Positions 58,492 to 64,000 of a stretch of 64,000 nucleotides of DNA are shown piece by piece. The position numbers and the translations under genes are program-made. Each line of letters begins with the position of its first letter. Position 1 is the first letter of the stretch. Source of the stretch: 1-14-0-10-37-14 sp037130845 (GTDB lineage Bacteria > Patescibacteriota > Patescibacteriia > Patescibacteriales > Patescibacteriaceae); contig JBAXSE010000003.1 in the NCBI GenBank assembly GCA_037130845.1, forward strand, positions 1-64,000, read 5' to 3'. Below the pieces are notes generated by a model that saw only the letters and a program-made list of their open reading frames with translations, searched no databases and was not told where the DNA came from.

Positions 58492-58917
58492 ATGGAATTA
58501 TTGGAACAAATGAAACATGTGATGGAATATCTATTCCATCTTGCTGCCAGATTGGCTGCGGTTAATGAAACTGCCAGGCAGTCCTGGATATCATTGTTGG
58601 AAGCTATCCCTGGAGTGGAAGTCTATAACGAGAAAGAATATTATCAGGATGGAAACGGGAGAATCGTCCCGAACTTGGTAATTGCTGGAGCCTATTTCTT
58701 TGATACCGAAAGTGTCACGAATTATTATGTCCATAATAATATGGACACCAGAACTTATTTCTATTTCTATAGCGATAACACTGCCGAGCTCAATATGTTC
58801 AACTTGGCAACCGCCAAGCATGACCTGATTAACGGTACTTCAGCCGAAATTTTCCAGAAACTGACCGAGCATGTCCTAGCTGACAGGCTCTATATCATGG
58901 ACCAGCCCCCGCAATAG
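58492..58917 (+). CDS. Hypothetical protein, 141 aa
   Basis: Unrecognised. ATG at 58,492 after GTGGAG; a GTG four codons earlier lies inside the ribosome binding site. Helical first 40 residues, then an aromatic, beta-like middle (YFFDTESVTNYYVHNN, TYFYFYSDN). Confidence 0.6.
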   Translation: MELLEQMKHVMEYLFHLAARLAAVNETARQSWISLLEAIPGVEVYNEKEYYQDGNGRIVPNLVIAGAYFFDTESVTNYYVHNNMDTRTYFYFYSDNTAELNMFNLATAKHDLINGTSAEIFQKLTEHVLADRLYIMDQPPQ

Positions 58918-58918
58918 C

Positions 58919-59038
58919 TTGCCCGAATTGACGTCTGTCGAGGCGGGTTTACCCGAATTGACGCAAGTCAGGGTGGGCTTGCCCGAATTGACATAAGTCG
59001 AGGCGGGTTTACCCGAATTGACGCATGTCAAGTCGCAA
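58919..59038 (+). repeat. Four tandem 30-bp hairpin repeats
   Basis: Units start at 58,919, 58,949, 58,979 and 59,009, each TT-R-CCCGAATTGAC followed by a 4-nt loop and GTC...GGCGGG or close variant. TGAC/GTCR and CCCG/CGGG can pair within each unit. The loops (GTCT, GCAA, ATAA, GCAT) vary while the stems are kept. No spacers, so not a CRISPR array. Confidence 0.8.
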
Positions 59039-59039
59039 C

Positions 59040-59111
59040 TGCCCAAACAGAATCAAATCTGTTTGGGCAATTACCCTAGATCGTTAGCAGTGCTAGCGAA
59101 CTGAGGCAATT
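59040..59111 (+). repeat. Leader element copy 13
   Basis: HP1 TGCCCAAACAG (59,040-59,050) with CTGTTTGGGCA (59,059-59,069); strand a AATTACCCTAG (59,069-59,079); HP2 GTTAGC/GCTAGC; strand b CTGAGGCAATT (59,101-59,111); trailer AATCGTTCATT. Sequence differs widely from other copies but pairing is kept. Confidence 0.75.
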
Positions 59112-59169
59112 AATCGTTCATTTCATTATCATAGTGAAATCATTTATTTACCACATTTACGGAGTTTTA

Positions 59170-59523
59170 ATGAAAAAGCTTTTCGTATTTTTCTGCTTAT
59201 GCACGTTGGTTATCTTGTCGGCTTGTTCTACTGAAAAGAAAGACAAGGTCGACTTGAATGTCCGCCTGAAGGCTGTCAACAATGGCAGCATCATCATCCT
59301 GCCTATAGCTGACAAGCTGACCAATCATATGCTGGTCGGCGACAAGATTTTGCTGGAAGCAAGCAAACCTACATCAATACTTGAAACTGATATGGTCTGG
59401 AGATTAAGTACTTTTGGGATGGTCTACACGTCAGATACTGTTATCAATTTTGAAAATCCGATGGGCTCGGCTATTCCAACCTATTATCGATGGGTGATTA
59501 TCGATAGCATAGCGCAAAGGTAG
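59170..59523 (+). CDS. Hypothetical lipoprotein, 117 aa
   Basis: Unrecognised. The start at 59,170 follows CGGAG and gives a lipoprotein signal MKKLFVFFCLCTLVILSAC with lipobox LSAC, so the mature protein would be lipid-anchored outside the membrane. The rest is beta-rich. With the 60,299 gene it shows the array also encodes envelope proteins. Confidence 0.7.
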   Translation: MKKLFVFFCLCTLVILSACSTEKKDKVDLNVRLKAVNNGSIIILPIADKLTNHMLVGDKILLEASKPTSILETDMVWRLSTFGMVYTSDTVINFENPMGSAIPTYYRWVIIDSIAQR

Positions 59524-59646
59524 TAATTACTTTTAGCCAAGACTACAGCCGACCTCAATAGGAAGGCTGTATTTATTACCGACATTGACATTTAGCGCGG
59601 CTGTGTCTAAATAATGTGTACAGTTCTTTTATTAATCGAGGGTTAA

Positions 59647-60000
59647 ATGAAAAAAATATTACTGATAGAAGATGTCAGAGCCTTGCACAAAAATTTTGTC
59701 GATTCCTTTGCTAATCAGGCTGAAATCATTAGTGCTTATACAGTGCGCCAGGGCTACGAGAAGTTTGCCAGCCATCAGGATGCTGATATAATCGTAATGG
59801 ATTCTTGTTTGGAAGAATTAGAGCCGGATACATTGCAATTAACTGAGCATATTCGGCGCAAGGGGTTTAGGGGGCCGATGGTTGCGTCTTCTTATCACTC
59901 CGAGTATCGGCATCAGCAATTGTCGGCTGGTTGCGACTTGGTTTGGGAGTCTCCTAATGACATTATTAGGTGGGTCAAAAAATTACTTGATAAAAAATAA
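59647..60000 (+). CDS. Receiver-like (REC) protein with degenerate active site
   Basis: 117 aa, one CheY-like domain. The acidic pair is E8-D9 (LLIEDV) and the phosphoacceptor D52 (IVMDSC) is kept. The conserved Thr/Ser region reads ASSYH, and the usual Lys-Pro reads E101-S-P, so the conserved lysine is lost. Phosphorylation may be altered or absent. No output domain and no kinase nearby. Upstream, TACAGCC/GGCTGTA and TCTAAATAATGTGTACAG look like a degenerate leader element. Confidence 0.75.
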   Translation: MKKILLIEDVRALHKNFVDSFANQAEIISAYTVRQGYEKFASHQDADIIVMDSCLEELEPDTLQLTEHIRRKGFRGPMVASSYHSEYRHQQLSAGCDLVWESPNDIIRWVKKLLDKK

Positions 60001-60024
60001 ACTAATGCAAGAATACTCTTGTTC

Positions 60025-60058
60025 AAAGTGTTCCGAGCCAATCGGAGCACTTTTTCTT
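60025..60058 (+). terminator. Terminator of the receiver-like gene
   Basis: AAAGTG-T-TCCGA (60,025-60,036) pairs with TCGGA-G-CACTTT (60,042-60,053), followed by TTCTTTTT. Confidence 0.8.
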
Positions 60059-60074
60059 TTTGCCAAATTATTAT

Positions 60075-60108
60075 CCTTGGAGCAGTATACTAGTATACTG
60101 CTCCAAGG
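60075..60108. repeat. 34-bp perfect palindrome
   Basis: CCTTGGAGCAGTATACT (60,075-60,091) is followed by its exact reverse complement, with no loop. Possible operator, dimer-binding site or hairpin. Confidence 0.8.
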
Positions 60109-60148
60109 AATACATGGTTAGCAGGAAGTATGAAAATTGTTTATGGTA

Positions 60149-60261
60149 TTTGTTCGCTGCAGTAAGCTGGTTTACTGCAGCGAACAAAGCCGAATCGCCT
60201 TAATTGAGCAGGGGTATAAAGGCTTGTAATACTGGGTAGAATATGATTGAATAGAAAAGTT
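60149..60261 (+). repeat. 17-bp perfect hairpin and degenerate leader element (copy 14)
   Basis: TTTGTTCGCTGCAGTAA (60,149-60,165) pairs exactly with 60,172-60,188 across a 6-nt loop, in the HP1 position. AATAGAAAAGTT (60,250-60,261) resembles strand b, and the trailer CTATCGTACATT...AATACAGA matches copy 6. Strand a is not clear. Confidence 0.55.
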
Positions 60262-60298
60262 CTATCGTACATTTTAATTAATACAGAGGGGGGAATTA

Positions 60299-60643
60299 AT
60301 GAAAACTTCGATTATCACTGTAGTGATTATCTTATTTGCGGCGAGTGTCTGTTATTATTTCGGGTCCAGCTATTATATAATTAGCATCAAACCCATGGGT
60401 ATAGGCGATTGCAGTTACCAGATTGCAGTTGATACTACTACTCATCGTGAAGGTGATATTGTTTGGTTTGCTCGGATGATGATTGATTCGACCAAGGTCT
60501 GGGGCAAGCCGGAGTTAGCCAGCGCGGCAGCTGCTACTTCCGAGAATGACAGCGAAAGCAAGCTGTTGCCCAAGGGAGCAACCAAGCTTTATGAGCGGGG
60601 AATGATAATGCGCGTTAGCAAAAAGTTTCGTCTATTTAAATAA
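60299..60643 (+). CDS. Hypothetical membrane-anchored protein, 114 aa
   Basis: Unrecognised. Start after GAGGGGGG. One anchor (about 4-26), then a polar domain, with a basic C-terminal stretch (RVSKKFRLFK). Ends at a good terminator, closing the small-gene array. Confidence 0.65.
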   Translation: MKTSIITVVIILFAASVCYYFGSSYYIISIKPMGIGDCSYQIAVDTTTHREGDIVWFARMMIDSTKVWGKPELASAAAATSENDSESKLLPKGATKLYERGMIMRVSKKFRLFK

Positions 60644-60671
60644 TATTTCATACATAATCGATGTATCTGAT

Positions 60672-60700
60672 AACGGCATGCTTACAATAAGCTTGCCGTT
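60672..60700 (+). terminator. Terminator closing the array
   Basis: AACGGCA (60,672-60,678) pairs with TGCCGTT (60,694-60,700), with a nested CTTA/TAAG stem and a T-rich tail. Confidence 0.8.
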
Positions 60701-60765
60701 TTTATTTTGCTTGCGTCAGTATCTCGAAGGATGTAAAATTACTAGATAATATTTAATCCTAACGT

Positions 60766-63700
60766 ATGAAGCCGTCCGAAATGCCACAGATGCCGGTGCC
60801 AGAAAATAAGCCAAAGGCAGAGACAGTCGAACAGCCCCGTTTACCGGCCAAAGAGCAGCTGCTCAAGAGCTTGCGCTTGGGGCTCAAGGAGTCGGTCTTT
60901 GCCGATATCATCGCCCGCCCGCAGGCCGAGTTGATCAATGATCCGGAAGTCAGGGCCGAGGCGATCGGCTATTGCTGCGAGCTGGCCCAGGTCGGCACGG
61001 ACGACCATCATGATGATTTCGTGAATCTGTATCAGGTCAAGGCGGAGCTGCCGAATGTGCATGTTAGTGACGATGAGCGTAAGGCTATTTGGGATGCCAA
61101 GCGCAAGGTGAATAACGGCATCAAGTGGTGGGACAAGCCTCGCGACGAGGCGCAGGCGGCCTTGCGGACCGGCGCCAATAATCGAGTGGGAGATTTTATA
61201 AATACTTTCAAATTTACCAAAGAAGAATTACGCCCCTTGGCTGAAAAGTTTGTCTATAATGGCTTTGATGACTTGAATGCCATAAACATGCTGCCCCAGA
61301 TCGGCTGGACCAAGCCGGAAGAAGCCAAGGAGCTGGGCAAAGAAGTTTTAAATAAAAATTTTGAGGAGTTTACCAATCGTCGAGTAGCGCTGTTGAAGCA
61401 GTTCTGTGGGTGGGCCGAGATCTCCGAACAAACGATTGCCAATCCGGAGAATCAGGACAAGGTCAAGCAATTTATCCGCGAGAAATATCTGCGTAGCGGA
61501 GCCTTGAGCGATACTTATGGCGGCAAAGGCGGCAATATCGCCGAACACATCAGCGAGCTGGTCGCCTTTTTCGGTTTGCCCGAGGACGCCTTGGCAGACG
61601 CCGAGACTAGACAGGCTGCCCTGGCGGCCTTGAGGCGGAATCTGGAGCTGGGATCGCCCTTGGAGCCGATAATTGAGTTCATGGATCGTAATGGCGGCAT
61701 TAAGGATGATGACGAAGATTACAAAGGCCCGATAATAGCAGCGGCTATCAATCAGGATAATGGCGCCAGACTGTTGAAATTCTTGACCACAGACGAGAAG
61801 AAGATGGTGGCCAAGGAGATAGTGACGCGCAAGGTGATGGTCAGCGCAGATTATAAAGACGCATTTAGGATCGCAGAAGGCCGCCTGTCTCAAGAAGAAA
61901 TCAAGGCCATTGCCGAAAACAAGCTGTTGTCGGCCTTCCAGCGCGGCCAGGTCCAGGATGTCAAGGAGATTATGGACAACTTCCGCACCAATGAAAAGGC
62001 GAATCCGAACAGTTATTCGGACGAAAAGAAAATGATGTTTGAAAGGGAACAGTATAAGTCACAGGCCAAGAAGATGATGTTGGAACAACTAAGCTTAGGC
62101 GGCCTGGAGGCATTTGATGATACGAATAGATATTTCTGGCGCGGTATAGAGTTTGCGGAAGGGGAGAAAGAGCAAGCCTTGCATCAGGGGCTGGTGAATG
62201 GCCTGGACCAAGACGCGCGCATCTTCAGCGGTGAGCATGAGCAGATCAGGCAGCGTCTGATGAAGTCAATGCCGGAAGAGAATAAGAAGTTGGATGAGGA
62301 GACCTTATTGACTATCAAGGACAAGGCTTTGGCCTTCTTGCGCAAGGGCGCGGTAGAGGGCAGGCTGGCGCATGACAAGCGGCCGGATGATTATCTGGTG
62401 GCGGCCGGTGAGATTCTGAAGAACGACGGCGTTGGCCCGGATTTGCTGACCGAGCAGGATCTGCAATTCGTGCGGGAGATCGTGCAGCAGTTCAACACGC
62501 CTAATGACGTTGATAAGTTGGCTGATCTGCATGAGACTTTCGGTTTGGATGAGATGTTCCAGTTGCCGGAAGTGCAGGCCAATGTCAAGCTGGCCTATCG
62601 TACGCGCCTATTTGGAGGTCCGGGCGGGGATAATGATCAGGCCCGAATTGCCGGCAAGGCCTATAGCCTGTTGACCGAGCAGAGCAAGGCCGAATTACGC
62701 GCCGACCCGACCATGCATCAGCCGATGATAATGCAATTGCGGGGCATGTCTGAGGAGACCGGAGAGAAAGTAGAACGTTTCAAATATCTCAAAAATCTGG
62801 AAGGCGTTTTTCCGGTTGAATATATCCACGAGATGGTGCCGGATGAGACTAAGAAGAAAAAGAAAACACGCATAGAAATGGTGAGAATGAAGTCCAAGGA
62901 AGAAGAAGCCGAAGAAGCTAAAATGGAAATAAAGCCAGGCTATAGCACTTTTCCTGAATTTAGCGATTGGTTTAATGTTCAGAGATTTCGAGAATATTCA
63001 TGCAGTGTTTTTAAATATGCTATCTATAATGGCAAACTGGATATAGCCGCAGACACGCGGCGTATTATCGGCTTGAGCCAGGATGAGGTGGCGGACGTAA
63101 TTTCTGATGGGTTGTATGGTTTGTTGTTTGATAGCAAGACGATGGACAAATTCGACCAAGCCGTAGAACTCTTTGCAGTCAGCCACGAGCAAGCGCAGAA
63201 GGCGCTTAAGGACTTTTGCGTCAATAATATCAAGGCGGATAATTTCTATAATTGGCAGTTGATGCGACAGGTGTTAGCCAGATTGGATGACCAGGCGGAG
63301 GCGCAGGCGATGGTAGAAAAGGAGCTTGGCAATAGGTTGACGGCTGCTTTTAATCAAACCACGCAATACGATACCAGCTCCTATTCATACCGCAAAAGCG
63401 AAGCAGAGTCGAAGTTGCGTCAGTTATGTAGTCGTTATAGCAACATGGCAGATGGCTTCGAGTTGACTGATGAGCAATTGATAGAATTATTCGGTAAAGA
63501 TTTGGCTGATGAGATGTCTGACTTTAACCAAGGCCAACGACGTGGTCATTATGGCAGCGTATTTGGAAACAAATACGAAGGCTCTCTAGAGATCACCAAC
63601 GAACGAGTCAAAGCCGTCCTAGCCAAAGGCTCGATGGCTGGTGCCATGGAAGCATTGCGCAATGGCGACGGGAGTACGGCGGGTGATATAGCCAATAAGT

Positions 63701-64000
63701 TCAATCTATCAGAAGAGAACAGGCAGGAGGTCATCGATCAGGTCTTGGCAGACGCCGTGGCCAAGGGCGGCTTCGTAGCGGCGGTCAGCGCGTTGTCCGA
63801 TAGCGGCTACTTCAGTCGTCAGTCGGCGGAGCCGATCAAGAAGATGATGGAGCGGCCTGATATCCGGACTATCATCGTCAATGACCTCAAGAACGAATTG
63901 GCCAGAGGCAAGGCAGAGGAGTCGCTCAAGATAGTCGATCAGTTCCATCTGGGCCGGGAGATCCTGCAGACGCCGGAGATGCAGAAGGCCATCTTTGCAG
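60766..64000 (+). CDS. Very long helical-repeat protein, partial (runs off the window)
   Basis: The frame from ATG 60,766 is open to the last base, at least 1,078 codons. No signal peptide or membrane segment; the first 30 residues are Pro/Glu/Lys-rich. The rest is strongly helical and charged, with loosely repeated units of about 35-45 residues containing patterns such as LPEVQANVKLAYRTRL, NRQEVIDQVLADAVAKGG and LQTPEMQKAIFA, each followed by a glycine turn and a second helix. Such solenoid giants occur in CPR genomes; the function is unknown. No recognisable catalytic domain in the visible part. Confidence 0.85.
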   Translation, partial: MKPSEMPQMPVPENKPKAETVEQPRLPAKEQLLKSLRLGLKESVFADIIARPQAELINDPEVRAEAIGYCCELAQVGTDDHHDDFVNLYQVKAELPNVHVSDDERKAIWDAKRKVNNGIKWWDKPRDEAQAALRTGANNRVGDFINTFKFTKEELRPLAEKFVYNGFDDLNAINMLPQIGWTKPEEAKELGKEVLNKNFEEFTNRRVALLKQFCGWAEISEQTIANPENQDKVKQFIREKYLRSGALSDTYGGKGGNIAEHISELVAFFGLPEDALADAETRQAALAALRRNLELGSPLEPIIEFMDRNGGIKDDDEDYKGPIIAAAINQDNGARLLKFLTTDEKKMVAKEIVTRKVMVSADYKDAFRIAEGRLSQEEIKAIAENKLLSAFQRGQVQDVKEIMDNFRTNEKANPNSYSDEKKMMFEREQYKSQAKKMMLEQLSLGGLEAFDDTNRYFWRGIEFAEGEKEQALHQGLVNGLDQDARIFSGEHEQIRQRLMKSMPEENKKLDEETLLTIKDKALAFLRKGAVEGRLAHDKRPDDYLVAAGEILKNDGVGPDLLTEQDLQFVREIVQQFNTPNDVDKLADLHETFGLDEMFQLPEVQANVKLAYRTRLFGGPGGDNDQARIAGKAYSLLTEQSKAELRADPTMHQPMIMQLRGMSEETGEKVERFKYLKNLEGVFPVEYIHEMVPDETKKKKKTRIEMVRMKSKEEEAEEAKMEIKPGYSTFPEFSDWFNVQRFREYSCSVFKYAIYNGKLDIAADTRRIIGLSQDEVADVISDGLYGLLFDSKTMDKFDQAVELFAVSHEQAQKALKDFCVNNIKADNFYNWQLMRQVLARLDDQAEAQAMVEKELGNRLTAAFNQTTQYDTSSYSYRKSEAESKLRQLCSRYSNMADGFELTDEQLIELFGKDLADEMSDFNQGQRRGHYGSVFGNKYEGSLEITNERVKAVLAKGSMAGAMEALRNGDGSTAGDIANKFNLSEENRQEVIDQVLADAVAKGGFVAAVSALSDSGYFSRQSAEPIKKMMERPDIRTIIVNDLKNELARGKAEESLKIVDQFHLGREILQTPEMQKAIFA

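Noticed and set aside
58919..59038. CRISPR array
   Set aside because: Units are contiguous without spacers, and no cas gene is in the window. The GGTTCCA clusters also lack unique spacers.
50442..59111. Integron cassette array (leader elements as attC sites)
   Set aside because: The array does have one gene per element and variable middles, but the elements lack the GTTRRRY/RYYYAAC core pair and no integron integrase is visible. Kept only as an analogy.
59882..60121. 79-codon frame overlapping the receiver-like gene
   Set aside because: Out of frame with a clear REC domain and extends through a terminator.
45000..60650. Prophage
   Set aside because: No terminase, portal, capsid, tail, integrase or lysis gene recognised.
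1..64000. Recoding of TGA to glycine or another residue
   Set aside because: TGA ends several well-supported genes, including higB and the 50,570 gene, and no conserved protein contains in-frame TGA.

Overview
The window looks like a chromosome segment of a Candidate Phyla Radiation (Patescibacteria) bacterium. This is inference, resting on gene content: a single-protein bacterial Elp3, a ribosomal protein S16 with a long Ala/Glu/Pro/Lys tail, a CxxC-x17-CxxC zinc-ribbon protein, a VanW-family protein, a TMTC-like transferase array, many small proteins of unknown function, and a very long helical protein at the right edge. TGA is used as a normal stop throughout (for example higB), so this is not a TGA-recoding lineage.

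Region 1 (1-13,300) is mostly housekeeping. It holds a possible structured RNA, a frameshifted thymidine kinase gene, a TrmH-type RNA methylase, a secreted MEMO1-like/CapA-like fusion, mnmA, an Smr protein, a nitroreductase, tRNA-Gly, rpsP, a methyltransferase, recQ and folD. Region 2 (13,279-26,223, minus strand) is a tightly packed run of seven paralogous multi-membrane-span GT-C-like transferases with C-terminal TPRs, ending in glyA. Region 3 (26,469-44,855) carries elp3, a bactofilin-like membrane protein, gatA, a DsbA-like protein without its CxxC, tRNA-Ser, a HAD phosphatase, a higBA toxin-antitoxin pair, methyltransferase, TfoX-N, VanW, CPBP protease, several small membrane proteins, a LytR_C-like protein and a sigma-70 family factor.

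Region 4 (about 45,000-60,650) is an accessory region of small, unrecognised genes, nearly all on the plus strand and each with a good ribosome binding site. Several promoters there match the sigma-70 consensus exactly or nearly (47,008; 49,271; 58,055). From 50.4 kb on, the gaps between genes are filled by a recurrent structured element: a hairpin, then a CTTTTCCAAG-type strand, a variable hairpin, a CTTAGATAAGT-type strand, and a short trailer before the Shine-Dalgarno. I count 13 copies plus one degenerate one. Several pairs of copies differ by compensating base changes. Other repeat families sit between the same genes: a double-hairpin GGTTCCA repeat, an interleaved-helix repeat and a 30-bp tandem hairpin. 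I regard this element-punctuated small-gene array as the most novel part of the window.

Region 5 (60,766 to the end) is one open frame of at least 1,078 codons, encoding a helical, repeat-like protein that runs off the window.

Functional links: mnmA and elp3 both modify U34 of tRNA; folD and glyA supply one-carbon units; the transferase array, VanW, the bactofilin-like protein, the CapA-like fusion and the DsbA-like protein point to envelope building. All assignments come from reading motifs by eye; no database search was run.
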